Source: Vibrio taketomensis
GTDB taxonomy: Bacteria; Pseudomonadota; Gammaproteobacteria; Enterobacterales; Vibrionaceae
Reading direction: 5' to 3'
Assembly: GCF_009938165.1 (NCBI RefSeq)
Contig: NZ_AP019650.1
Coordinates: forward strand, 186,001 to 250,000
Length of the DNA: 64,000 bases
Part shown: positions 49,938 to 58,946 of the stretch, piece after piece
How positions within the stretch are numbered: the stretch's first letter is position 1
Layout of the letters: each line of letters begins with the position of its first letter
The notes under the pieces: model-generated
The model's input: only the letters and a program-made list of their open reading frames with translations
What the model was told of the DNA's origin: nothing
The model's database searches: none
Translations under genes and position numbers: made by a program

Positions 49938-50864
49938 ATGATGCGTAAAGAAGATGAAAAAATCGACATCTTGGTTGTTGATGACACGATAGACAACATT
50001 AAACTGTTAGACAGTTTACTCACCTATGAGGGCTACAATGTCACCGGAGCCTCAAGCGGTAACGCTGCGATAAGGATTTGCCAAAACAAACGAGTCGATC
50101 TAATTTTGCTGGATATTATGATGCCCAAAATGGACGGCTATCAGGTTTGCAAGCAGTTAAAGTCCGATCCCAAAACTCGTGATATTCCAGTTATATTCCT
50201 CAGCGCTCTTGATAGTACTCAAGATAAAGTCAGAGCCTTTCAAGTTGGTGCTGCTGACTATATCCAAAAACCCTTTGAAACCTTAGAAGTACTCGCTCGT
50301 GTGAAAACGCATACTGAAGTATTGCTGCTGCAACGCAAATTGATAGCAAGAAATCACGAGCTAAGAAAGCTTGCGGAAACCGATGGCTTAACAGGCTTAA
50401 TGAACCGTCGAAAAATGACTGAGATTGGACATCGGCAAACGGAAAATTACAGTGTTGCCTTGTTTGATGTCGACGATTTTAAGATGCTCAATGATCAGTA
50501 TGGGCACCATGTCGGCGATCGAGAACTGATTGCCATTGCTGACCTGAGTAAACAAGTCATTGGTCTACAAGGGCATGTCGCGCGTTGGGGAGGGGAAGAG
50601 TTTTTAGTTCTGCTTCCTAATACGCAGTTGTACCAAGCTACGCAGTTGATGCAATCACTTCGCTCCGCGTTCGTTCAATCAAATCAAATATTATCGACAG
50701 CCACGTTTGGGGTTGTTCATAATTCGGCATTAGACGACTTTTCTTCAATCGTTAAAGCGGCCGATCAAGCGATGTATCAAGGAAAACACAACGGCAAAAA
50801 TCAGGTAGTGACGTGTGATATGGCTGAGAATGACAATATGACCGAGCCAGACCCTGCATTGTAA
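49938..50864 (+). CDS. Response regulator with GGDEF output (diguanylate cyclase)
   Basis: 308 residues. The receiver domain has acceptor Asp in LILLDIMMPKMDG, plus acidic DD in VVDDT and Lys in QKPF. A short linker leads to a GGDEF domain with active GGEEF (RWGGEEFLVL). The RxxD inhibitory site is absent (GLQG at that position), so product feedback is probably lost. It makes cyclic di-GMP when phosphorylated. It follows the hybrid kinase gene by 17 bases, which is its likely partner. Confidence 0.94.
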   Translation: MMRKEDEKIDILVVDDTIDNIKLLDSLLTYEGYNVTGASSGNAAIRICQNKRVDLILLDIMMPKMDGYQVCKQLKSDPKTRDIPVIFLSALDSTQDKVRAFQVGAADYIQKPFETLEVLARVKTHTEVLLLQRKLIARNHELRKLAETDGLTGLMNRRKMTEIGHRQTENYSVALFDVDDFKMLNDQYGHHVGDRELIAIADLSKQVIGLQGHVARWGGEEFLVLLPNTQLYQATQLMQSLRSAFVQSNQILSTATFGVVHNSALDDFSSIVKAADQAMYQGKHNGKNQVVTCDMAENDNMTEPDPAL

Positions 50865-50944
50865 TCCATCCTCACTTTTCCACGACAAACTTGGCCAAAA
50901 CGGGTAAAATTTTCCAAGATTTATTAATTAGTTGGCTAAGAATT

Positions 50945-51289
50945 ATGAAAATTTCTGTAGATGGCGGTTCGTTCAAAGTTGCAATTGAAACCGAGTATGA
51001 AGGCTTGATTGCTGAAGCAACTGACGTGTTTCATGAAACCAAAGCACAAGCCCAAACCAACGAGCGAGCGATTTTACGTTTTCTACAAATCATCATTGAA
51101 CATAGTGATGAGGACGATGCGATTGGCTATGCAGTGCTTGGTTTACTTGGTTGGTATAACGAGGTGATCAATCCAGTTCAAGATGCAGATATTGAGTTAA
51201 ATTTACCCAAGATTTTACCTCACTTACTCAATCCATCTGGTGACATGGCCGCATTCACTGCGACAAACCAAGGTATCAATACACATTGA
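50945..51289 (+). CDS. Small protein of unknown function
   Basis: About 114 residues from the ATG at 50945 (MKISVDGGSF). The open frame extends to 50891 but no ribosome site is there. It is soluble, acidic and has a helical middle (ERAILRFLQIIIEHSDEDD, YAVLGLLGWYNEV). No family is recognised. It lies 80 bases after the cyclase gene on the same strand and may be co-transcribed. Confidence 0.6.
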   Translation: MKISVDGGSFKVAIETEYEGLIAEATDVFHETKAQAQTNERAILRFLQIIIEHSDEDDAIGYAVLGLLGWYNEVINPVQDADIELNLPKILPHLLNPSGDMAAFTATNQGINTH

Positions 51290-51319
51290 TATAAGCGTTT
51301 GTATCCTATTTAAAGAAAC

Positions 51320-51345
51320 AAGGGCGACACGTTTGTGTCGCCCTT
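51320..51345. terminator. Bidirectional hairpin between convergent genes
   Basis: A perfect 11-bp stem AAGGGCGACAC/GTGTCGCCCTT with a 4-base loop. The left side reads T-rich on the minus strand; the right side has only a short T-rich run. Confidence 0.8.
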
Positions 51346-51510
51346 AATGTTACTGACGTTGTTATTATTTTCCACTAAATCATTGTATTGACAGAGCTAA
51401 TGACGGTTTGGATTGCATCATGCTTTCATCTTTGATTGTCATGTGTGTTTATGTTCTTTACCCAGGAAAATAGGATAAATTCACTGAGGTTAACAGTACT
51501 AAGTACTCGC

Positions 51511-52491
51511 TTATTTCAGTTGCCACTTAGCGACAATCGCTTCAGCACGTTGCAGCAATTCAACGCTTGAAGTTGATTGAATGAAGGCGGCATTGTCACG
51601 CACTTGTTCTTGAGTGTAAGCACCTGCGATAACCGGACCAACTTCTTCCTGAGCCACTAGCCAATGAATAGCAAGGTGAGCCAGTGGAATGTTCGCTTCT
51701 TTAGCGAGTACTTTTAGCTCTTCAACACAGTTGAAGTAAGGTTCGAATGCGTCACCGTTTAGTTTCGGGTTGTTACGACGGTCGTCATTCTCATCCCAGT
51801 TGCCATTGCGCTTTAATGTGCCTGTTAGCAAGCCTTGCATTAGTGGCGAGTAGGGTAGGTACTTCATGTCGTGCTCTTTACAGAACGGTAGCGCTTCTTC
51901 ACGCGCGCGGTATTGAAGCGGAATGTTGTGGTAGTGCTCTGGGTTTTGTTCAAGCAAGTTGTACAAACCTTGGAATGTTGCCACTTCAACGCCAGCCATC
52001 ATTTCACGAGTCATGTCTAGTGAGTAGTTCGACACGCCAACATGGCGAATTTTGCCTTGTTTCTTCAATTCAGCAAGTGCTTCAGCCGTTTCGCTGATTG
52101 GCGTGTTTGGATCTGGCCAGTGCACTTGGTAAAGGTCGATGTAGTCGGTTTGTAGACGAGTCAATGAGTCATCGATTTCTTTGAATATACTTTCTTTCGT
52201 CAGATCTTTGCGCGTTTTCTTACGCTCATCTTGTGACCATGGCAGGCCACATTTTGTCGCGATGATGATGGATTCACGCTTTTCGTCTTTAAGCGCTTGG
52301 CCTAGTACAGTTTCAGCATGACCTTTACCGTATACAGGCGCAACGTCAAAGAAGTTGATGCCAGTTTCAATTGCAGTTTTAATCGCACGGATTGATTCGT
52401 CGTCGGTTACGTTGTTCCAAGTACCGCCGATAGCCCAGCAGCCAAAGCCGACTGCTGATGCGTTCATATCTTTAATTTGTTTGAATTTCAT
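51511..52491 (-). CDS. Aldo/keto reductase
   Basis: 326 residues of the AKR barrel family. Seen: the active-site Asp and Tyr in FFDVAPVYGKGHAE, Lys in IIATKCGLP and the DLYQVHWPDP segment with the catalytic His. NADPH-dependent reduction of a sugar or aldehyde is expected in the cytoplasm. It follows the 6-phospho-glucosidase gene by 14 bases and is probably in the same operon, perhaps acting on a sugar product. Confidence 0.92.
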   Translation of the reverse strand: MKFKQIKDMNASAVGFGCWAIGGTWNNVTDDESIRAIKTAIETGINFFDVAPVYGKGHAETVLGQALKDEKRESIIIATKCGLPWSQDERKKTRKDLTKESIFKEIDDSLTRLQTDYIDLYQVHWPDPNTPISETAEALAELKKQGKIRHVGVSNYSLDMTREMMAGVEVATFQGLYNLLEQNPEHYHNIPLQYRAREEALPFCKEHDMKYLPYSPLMQGLLTGTLKRNGNWDENDDRRNNPKLNGDAFEPYFNCVEELKVLAKEANIPLAHLAIHWLVAQEEVGPVIAGAYTQEQVRDNAAFIQSTSSVELLQRAEAIVAKWQLK

Positions 52492-52505
52492 AGTGTCAAA
52501 TTCCG

Positions 52506-53840
52506 TTATTTAAGCTCTGGCCAGTAGCCTTTGTTGGCTTCGATCATTTCATCAAGGATAAGCTTAGCTACGCGTGCTGATGGAATCGTTTTGTTCAATG
52601 CAAATGCTTGTAGTGCTTTCTCGTATGAACCTTCAAGAGCTGCGTCTACTAGACATTTCTCAGACATTAGCTGTTGTTGCAGCATACCTTGGTAGAAGTG
52701 TGGCACTTCACCTACTTGTATTGGGAATACTTTGTCACGGCCAAGTAGTGCCGGTACTTCAACCATTGCGTCGTCTGGTAGGCCTTTGATTAGACCGTTG
52801 TTAGGGATAATTACCAACCATTTTTGACGTAGATCGTAAGCCATAGACATCGCTACGTCAGCAATAAATTCACCGTGAACGCCCACGTGGAACTTACCTT
52901 CTACGTTACCGTCAGATGCTTTGATTTGCTCAATCGCTTCAAACATCTTCTTCTCACGACCTTCCATGACTTCGTTAGCACGAGTGCGCTCTGGGTTAGA
53001 TTGCTCAACAATCTCATCCGCCATTAGGTAGTACTGTAGGTACGTGTTTGGTAGGTATTCTGGGAACATTTGAACCAATGGCTTGGTGTTCTTGAATGTC
53101 TTGATCCAAGATGGCTCTGAGTGACAAGCGTTTTCCACTTCTTGCTCGGTTAGCATACCAAACTTTTGAATGTGCTTGCGAAGCTCAGGTAGTTTCTCTT
53201 CGCCATCCACTTTCACCGAAGTAAACCAACCGTAGTGGTTAAGGCCGAAGTATTCAACATCAAGTTCGTAACGGTTTACACCTAGGATGTTTGACAGGTT
53301 ACGCTCGATAGCCACTGGCATATCACAGATGTTAAGCACACGTGAGTTCGGGCGTAGACGGTTTACTGCATCAGCAACGATAGCGGCTGGGTTTGAGTAG
53401 TTTAGCATCCAGCAGGTCGGTTTAGCGAAGCGCTCCATATGGTCGATGAGTTCAATCATAGGGAAGATGGTACGCATGCCGTACGCTAGGCCGCCAGCAC
53501 CACATGTTTCTTGACCTACACAGCCGTGACTTAGAGGGATCTTCTCGTCTTGCTCACGCATTTTGTATTGACCAACACGGATTTGAGCAAAAACGAAATC
53601 TGCATGAGAGAACGCAACTTCAGGCTCGGTTGTTACGGTTAGGTTTACGTGTGGAGCGTGAGTTTTTACTACGTAATCAACCAACACTGCTACGTTGTCT
53701 TGACGTTCTTTGTCGATGTCGTAAAGGCGAATTTCAGCGATTGGGAAGTCATCACCTTTCATTAGTAGCGCTTTAACAATACCAGCCGTGTAAGTAGAGC
53801 CGCCGCCAGCAATAGCAATAATTTGTGGTTGTTTGTTCAT
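52506..53840 (-). CDS. 6-phospho-alpha-glucosidase, GH4 family
   Basis: About 444 residues from the ATG at 53840 (MNKQPQ), with GAGG six bases upstream. GH4 enzymes use NAD and a divalent metal and cleave by a redox mechanism. Seen: the NAD-binding IAIAGGGSTYT, VGQETCGAGG, the metal Cys in NICDMP, and GLNHYGWF with the metal His. It should split 6-phospho-alpha-glucosides such as maltose 6-phosphate made by the PTS permease. It may be glvA/malH-like; I do not name it more narrowly. Confidence 0.92.
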   Translation of the reverse strand: MNKQPQIIAIAGGGSTYTAGIVKALLMKGDDFPIAEIRLYDIDKERQDNVAVLVDYVVKTHAPHVNLTVTTEPEVAFSHADFVFAQIRVGQYKMREQDEKIPLSHGCVGQETCGAGGLAYGMRTIFPMIELIDHMERFAKPTCWMLNYSNPAAIVADAVNRLRPNSRVLNICDMPVAIERNLSNILGVNRYELDVEYFGLNHYGWFTSVKVDGEEKLPELRKHIQKFGMLTEQEVENACHSEPSWIKTFKNTKPLVQMFPEYLPNTYLQYYLMADEIVEQSNPERTRANEVMEGREKKMFEAIEQIKASDGNVEGKFHVGVHGEFIADVAMSMAYDLRQKWLVIIPNNGLIKGLPDDAMVEVPALLGRDKVFPIQVGEVPHFYQGMLQQQLMSEKCLVDAALEGSYEKALQAFALNKTIPSARVAKLILDEMIEANKGYWPELK

Positions 53841-53879
53841 AACCATCCTCGAGCAAATATATTAATAATCTATTCTTTA

Positions 53880-53902
53880 TAGGTCATGCAATGTATGACC
53901 TA
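53880..53902. promoter_or_regulatory. Candidate GntR/UTRA operator upstream of the GH4 gene
   Basis: TAGGTCAT and its complement ATGACCTA are separated by seven bases, a perfect inverted repeat 40 bases upstream of the GH4 start. A copy of the same half-site occurs near the regulator and permease genes. Confidence 0.65.
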
Positions 53903-54025
53903 TTTCTTAATTGGTTCTATCGTATTATTTAAATATGACATGACAAATATTTAGGATAGATAATGTGATCTCGTCGAGCTTATTTTGAGTATTGGTTATG
54001 TATGTAATCCAAATAAAATACCAAT

Positions 54026-54723
54026 TTAGCGAGGTAGATAAATCGCTAATTTATGAGCATCAGGATGGAACCATGCTTCGGTATAATCAAAGCGTCGACC
54101 ATCTTTGAGGTTTGACACCGAACGAAGGTTCATTACAGGGCTGCTCTTATCCATTTCTAACAATGTCATTAGCGCCTCATCTGGCTCGACCGCAGTAAAT
54201 TCTTGACGACTTCCCTCAATCATCATCCCTTTTACGCGCTCAACATAGTCGAACTTGGACTTTTCTAGTGTTGAGATATTGAGATCAGGAAAGAGTGAAA
54301 CGGGCATGTAGCTATCTTCAACAATCCGTGGTAAATCATCGATATACTTGACGCGGCGAATGTAATACAGCGGCTCTTTCTCATTGATTTCCAACATTTT
54401 ATGGACTGCTTGGTTATCGTTGATCATGCTGAATTGAAACACCTTATAACGCACGGTCTTGTTGCATCCACCAAGTATTTCCGTTGTACCGGCAAGGCCG
54501 CGCAATTCATGTGAGTATTGTTTACCTAATACATAGGTGCCTGAGCCTCGGCGCTTTTCAACTAAGTTCAGTTTGACCAGCTCATCGACGGCTTTACGAA
54601 TAGTAATACGGCTGACGTTGTACTCTTCAATCAGTTGTCTCTCAGTGGGTAATGCGACACCCACTTCATACACCCCGCTATTTATCTTTTGTTTTAGATC
54701 GTCTAAGACCCTTTGTATAACAT
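54026..54723 (-). CDS. GntR-family regulator with UTRA domain
   Basis: About 232 residues. Winged helix (LPTERQLIEEYNVSRITIRKAVDEL; GSGTYVLG) and a C-terminal UTRA ligand domain (PRIVEDSYMPVSLFP, EPLYYIRRVKY). It probably senses a phosphorylated alpha-glucoside and represses the adjacent genes. The open frame runs to 54775 with an odd start (MSCYLIFH). One T missing at 54712-54714 would give MLYKRVLDDLKQKI from the ATG at 54723, which is the typical start of this family, so 54723 is preferred. The frameshift correction is inferred. Confidence 0.85.
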
Positions 54724-54788
54724 TTTTTGATAATTCCGAATTAAAGGTTATGTGAAATATAAGATAACATGACATATTAAATTATAGA

Positions 54789-54811
54789 TAGGTCATAAAT
54801 CACATTTATGA
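54789..54811. promoter_or_regulatory. Candidate second operator upstream of the permease gene
   Basis: TAGGTCAT occurs again here. A TCATAAAT/ATTTATGA perfect inverted repeat with a 3-base spacer overlaps it, between the regulator and permease genes. It shares the half-site with 53880-53902. Confidence 0.55.
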
Positions 54812-54911
54812 GATCTTAAAGTTGTCATAACCAATTAAATTTATAAAGTAATCGCATAAATAACCCAAATGACTTGGGTAGAAGATTTCTAATAATTAAT
54901 TGAGACAAAAT

Positions 54912-56510
54912 ATGAATAAGGAAGCAATCACTTCGTACCTTAGTGATTTATCTCGGGCAATGCTCGCTCCTATTTACGTATTGCCGCTTGTTGGCTTTGT
55001 TATCGCTATTGGTGCTGCTGTCACTAACCCTGGGATTGTCGAGCTCATCCCGTTTTTAGATGCGCCTTTCTTTAAGGGTATGGGCGAAGTGTTGGTGTGG
55101 TCGACGCTGAGCGTGCTCATCAATTTGCACATTATTTTTGCCGTGGGTATCTCGGTAGGTTTAGCGAAGAAAGACAAACACCTTGCTGGCTTTAATGCCA
55201 TGATCCTTTATTTCGTTTACCTCTATACCATGAACACCTACATGAAGTTCAATGGTTTGTTGATAGACGGAGATCTCGGTGGAACAGGCCAAGCACATAT
55301 CATGGGCCTGCAAGTTGTCGATACTGGCATCTTTGTAGGTATGCTAATTGGTATTGTTAATGCTTATTTCCATAATAAGTACAGCCAAAAGGTACTGAGT
55401 GGTGCACTTGCATTGTACGGCGAGTCTCGTTTGGTGCTGATCATCATGCTACCAATCACCATCGGTCTTGGCTTACTGTTTGCTCATATTTGGCCACCAG
55501 TACAACAAGTGATTTTCCAATTTGGTGAAAGCATTCGTGGCGCAGGCTCTATGGGTGTTGGTGTCTATGGCTTCCTTGAGCGAATTTTGATCCCAACGGG
55601 TTTGCACCACTTACTTTGGGTTCCAATGCACTTTACTGATCTTGGTGGCTGTCAGGTGATTGCAGAGCAGACTTACTGTGGCGTTGAAAACATCTTCCTT
55701 GCGGAAATTGGCGACCCAGAAACGACGCGTCTTTCAAGTTCGATCATTTTTGACTCGCGTAGCTTGGTGAAGATCTTTGGTCTAACCGGTGCTGGCTTGG
55801 CGATGTATCACTGCGCCGATGCTGATAAACGTGAAAAAGTAAAAGCGATTGTATTCCCGGCTATCGCATCTTCTATCTTGGGCGTAACGGAACCGATTGA
55901 ATTTTCATTCCTGTTTGTAGCGCCAATTCTGTTTGTTGTACATGCGATTCTGACCGGTCTATTTATGTCACTGTTGGCGGTATTTGATATCGTTGCAGTC
56001 GGTAAAGGCGGCTTGATTGACTTTATCGTTTATAACGTGCCGCTAGGTACTGAGAAAACAGATTGGCCGTACTACATTCTAATGGGGCTGGCTCAGTTGG
56101 CCGTGTACTACGTCGTCTTCCGTGCGCTGATCACCAAACTTAACCTAAAAACGCTAGGTCGCGGCGAAGCTGAAATGAAACTGCACAGCAAAGACGATTA
56201 CAAAGCGAAACAGCAAGGCCAACAGGGCGAAGTAGTAGTAAGCCAGCAGATTGATGCCGCGGTAGGGCAATACAACTCTGCAGCGATTATTCGTGGTTTA
56301 GGTGGTAAAGAGAATATTGTCGACGTGCAAAACTGCTATACCCGTTTGCGTGTGGAAGTCCATAACCCAGATTTGGTCAGTGAAGCGATAATTCGTGAAT
56401 CAAACCCGATGGGTGTGGTACTCAAAGGTACAAGTATTCAAATCATTTTTGGCAGTCATGTGGCTTCCGTCAGACAAGAAGTGAATGAGCAATTACTTGC
56501 CATGGCATAA
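54912..56510 (+). CDS. PTS alpha-glucoside permease EIICB
   Basis: 532 residues. EIIC comes first (10 or so hydrophobic segments; GLHHLLWVP and GVTEPIEF are family motifs). EIIB is at the C-terminus with the phosphorylated Cys in DVQNCYTRLRV. There is no EIIA domain, so a shared EIIA must phosphorylate it. It imports and phosphorylates an alpha-glucoside such as maltose. The start is the ATG at 54912 (MNKEAI). It is divergent from the GntR regulator. Confidence 0.93.
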   Translation: MNKEAITSYLSDLSRAMLAPIYVLPLVGFVIAIGAAVTNPGIVELIPFLDAPFFKGMGEVLVWSTLSVLINLHIIFAVGISVGLAKKDKHLAGFNAMILYFVYLYTMNTYMKFNGLLIDGDLGGTGQAHIMGLQVVDTGIFVGMLIGIVNAYFHNKYSQKVLSGALALYGESRLVLIIMLPITIGLGLLFAHIWPPVQQVIFQFGESIRGAGSMGVGVYGFLERILIPTGLHHLLWVPMHFTDLGGCQVIAEQTYCGVENIFLAEIGDPETTRLSSSIIFDSRSLVKIFGLTGAGLAMYHCADADKREKVKAIVFPAIASSILGVTEPIEFSFLFVAPILFVVHAILTGLFMSLLAVFDIVAVGKGGLIDFIVYNVPLGTEKTDWPYYILMGLAQLAVYYVVFRALITKLNLKTLGRGEAEMKLHSKDDYKAKQQGQQGEVVVSQQIDAAVGQYNSAAIIRGLGGKENIVDVQNCYTRLRVEVHNPDLVSEAIIRESNPMGVVLKGTSIQIIFGSHVASVRQEVNEQLLAMA

Positions 56511-56528
56511 CGAGTCACTAAGTTTGAA

Positions 56529-56558
56529 AGGTCTAGCAAAGCGCTAGGCCTTTTTTGT
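56529..56558 (+). terminator. Terminator of the PTS gene
   Basis: An AGGTCTAGC/GCTAGGCCT stem (one G-T pair) is followed by T6. Confidence 0.85.
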
Positions 56559-56628
56559 TTTCGCTGTGATAGCGAAAGGTGCTTTTATGTGCAAATTTTG
56601 CTTCGTGTTTAGCTCGGCTTGATATAGG

Positions 56629-57414
56629 ATGCGCAGCCAAATTATTTATGAGCATTTTTCTGTGGGTACTATTTCTTCTAACGCCCTCTATACCGACCTT
56701 TCTGGTTATTATGATCTGATGTGTGCCGACATCGATTACCAAGCACAAAGTCATTATGTATCTCGTTTGCATCAGCTATTTGGTAATGCGGGAAAGCGTC
56801 ATCTTGATTTAGCTTGCGGAACTGGCCCACATATTCGCCATTTAATTGATATGGGTTACCAAAGCAGCGGCCTTGATTTAAACCAACCAATGCTTGAATT
56901 GGCGAAGCAGCGCTGTCCAGAAGCGGATTTTATTTTGCACAACATGTGTGATTTTAAAGTCGAACAGCCACTGGATTTGATCACCTGTTTTCTTTACTCG
57001 ATTCACTACAGTGATGGTATTGAGAACTTAAAAAAGTGCATTGAAGCGGCCCACGCTGCTCTCAACGAAGGCGGCATGTTTTGCTTTAACTCGGTTAACC
57101 GCAACAAGATCGATAACCGCTCTTTTGTTCGTCACAGCGCGAAGCATCTAGACAGTGATTTTATCTTTAGCTCGGGTTGGAAATACTGCGGCGAAGGTGA
57201 ACAACAATTCTTAACACTGAGTATTGAAAAGCATACCGATAGCGAAAAGCAGTTATGGAATGATGAGCACCCAATGGTCGCAGTGAACTACGATGAGTTG
57301 AGTGCGCTGTTAGAACCCTATTTTGAGGTGCACATTTTTGAGCACGATTACGAGAAGATTCTCCCATGGGATGGTCAATCTGGTAACGCGTTCTTCGCGT
57401 GTGTAAAACGCTAA
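56629..57414 (+). CDS. SAM-dependent class I methyltransferase
   Basis: 261 residues as the frame reads. The SAM-binding motif I is HLDLACGTGPHIRHL, followed by the acidic loop SGLDLNQPML. Later motifs are ITCFLYSIHYSDG and LNEGGMFCFN. It transfers a methyl group to an unknown small molecule. The start is uncertain. MRSQIIYEH lacks a ribosome site. If one T is missing at 56655-56659, the frame joins an ATG at 56648 giving MSIFSVGTISSNALYTDL. No neighbour suggests a pathway. Confidence 0.85.
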   Translation: MRSQIIYEHFSVGTISSNALYTDLSGYYDLMCADIDYQAQSHYVSRLHQLFGNAGKRHLDLACGTGPHIRHLIDMGYQSSGLDLNQPMLELAKQRCPEADFILHNMCDFKVEQPLDLITCFLYSIHYSDGIENLKKCIEAAHAALNEGGMFCFNSVNRNKIDNRSFVRHSAKHLDSDFIFSSGWKYCGEGEQQFLTLSIEKHTDSEKQLWNDEHPMVAVNYDELSALLEPYFEVHIFEHDYEKILPWDGQSGNAFFACVKR

Positions 57415-57751
57415 GATGCACATGGTTCCTCACTAGATCATTGAATCAGACATTCGTCTTTAGTGAGGAGCCTAAATTCCCCAATCTATAAACACTTCAA
57501 CTTCACGATACCCCATTCGCTTCACTTTTCGCTGACTTAGATAGCTTCCTTCTATTGATACTGTTTTTCATACCACGAAAAATATTGAAACAAGTCGAGG
57601 TTTTCATGCTTTGACTAGGCGCATTTCTGTTCATCTTTCATACTGGCGATGGCATTGCGAAATATAAGCGGATGCACAAAGTACGGTGACGACGAGGATA
57701 ATCTCAACCTCGATTCACTATTGAATAGATGTTCCTTGAGCGAGGTATGTG
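57415..57751. other. Non-coding stretch with an inverted repeat
   Basis: About 335 bases without a convincing gene. An imperfect stem (TTCCTCACTA/TAGTGAGGAG, loop about 28 bases) spans roughly 57427-57473 and lacks a T tract. The promoter of the following membrane-protein gene should be near 57600-57740. Confidence 0.4.
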
Positions 57752-58093
57752 ATGGGCAGGGCGGCTTTTTTTCCAATCATCGTGTGCGTATTAATTTGTG
57801 TGCTTTTAGTTGCTTTACCCCACTTTCTGTTCTCAGCATTGGTTTGGGATAAGGAAGATCTATTTGTTCGCTTAATGGCGGCGGTATTTATAGGTTTGTT
57901 GCTCGCACCTGAAGTCGACGATGGCGCTTTTTTACACCCGGTGTTATTTCAAAGTATCGCAGGTTTTATCGCTGGTGGCTTAGTCGGGTATGCAATCGTA
58001 TCGTCGATTTTTGGCATCGCAGTAGGGGCATGTACTGGATTGTTTATTGGTTTTACGGCGAGATATTGGATTAAGCATCTCTCGTTACCATAG
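57752..58093 (+). CDS. Small membrane protein of unknown function
   Basis: 113 residues with three or four hydrophobic segments (residues about 8-28, 38-52, 67-90, 90-106), rich in Gly and Ala. GAGG six bases before the ATG at 57752 supports the start. It is probably in the inner membrane. No family is recognised. Confidence 0.68.
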   Translation: MGRAAFFPIIVCVLICVLLVALPHFLFSALVWDKEDLFVRLMAAVFIGLLLAPEVDDGAFLHPVLFQSIAGFIAGGLVGYAIVSSIFGIAVGACTGLFIGFTARYWIKHLSLP

Positions 58094-58197
58094 CAATAAT
58101 TGGTAGGTTAAACGCAGAACTTAGATGGGTATTTTTGTATGTGTTGAATAAACACAGCAAAGTAATCAACCAAGGTGTTCATTTAGGAGTAACCGAA

Positions 58198-58914
58198 ATG
58201 AAAACAGTATCGATAGTAATTTGTTCATTCATTTTAGCAATAGGTATGGCTGCTTCAGGCTTTTTCATTAGTGAAACGTTGTATAAGTCTAAGGTGGCGT
58301 TGAATACTGCGGATGTAAAAGGTTTGGCTGAGCGGCGCGTCAAAGCAGATACAGCATATTGGTCGATTAGTTATACGGTGCATGGAAACAGTTCATCACA
58401 AATATCTGAGCTCTATAGCCGCTCAGAATCTAATCAAGCACAGATTATTCAGTTGCTCACCGAAAGTGGTTTCAGTCTCGAAGAAATTAAACCTGGCGTG
58501 ATTAACTACAACAAACATGAATACCGCAACGAGCAACAAGAGTTGGTCGATGTGGATCATTACCTAACTGGTGAAATCGAAGTACAAACAAGCAATGTGG
58601 ATTTAGTGGCGCAGGTTCGCTCAAAGTTGAACAAGCTGATTTCTCAAGGCCTTTCGATTCAAAATAACGCACCATTGTACTACTTCACCAAGCTTAATGA
58701 GATCAAGCCAAGCATGCTAAAAGAAGCGACAAAGAACGCGAGAATTGCGGCTAATGAGTTCGCGACGAATGCTGGGGTTAAGGTAGGCGGGATCCGAAAT
58801 GCGAGCCAAGGGAGTTTTGTGATTCGCGATGTTGGGCAAAGTTACAGTGATACCGATAAAATTGAAAAGGATGTTCGTGTCGTTACTAGTATTACGTTCT
58901 TTTTGACGGAATAG
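58198..58914 (+). CDS. SIMPL-domain (DUF541) protein
   Basis: About 238 residues from the ATG at 58198 (MKTVSIV), with AGGAG eight bases upstream. An N-terminal membrane anchor or signal peptide (about 5-27) is followed by the SIMPL domain: VKGLAERRVKADTAYWSISY at the front and a repeated alpha/beta pattern. The domain is widespread in the periplasm, often linked with envelope stress; its function is not settled. The frame is open further upstream without a ribosome site. Confidence 0.82.
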   Translation: MKTVSIVICSFILAIGMAASGFFISETLYKSKVALNTADVKGLAERRVKADTAYWSISYTVHGNSSSQISELYSRSESNQAQIIQLLTESGFSLEEIKPGVINYNKHEYRNEQQELVDVDHYLTGEIEVQTSNVDLVAQVRSKLNKLISQGLSIQNNAPLYYFTKLNEIKPSMLKEATKNARIAANEFATNAGVKVGGIRNASQGSFVIRDVGQSYSDTDKIEKDVRVVTSITFFLTE

Positions 58915-58946
58915 TTTTTGTAAAATTGGAGAAAGGAATCTCTTAA

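Noticed and set aside
57427..57473. Inverted repeat after the methyltransferase gene as a terminator
   Set aside because: The loop is about 28 bases and no T tract follows, so it does not meet terminator criteria.
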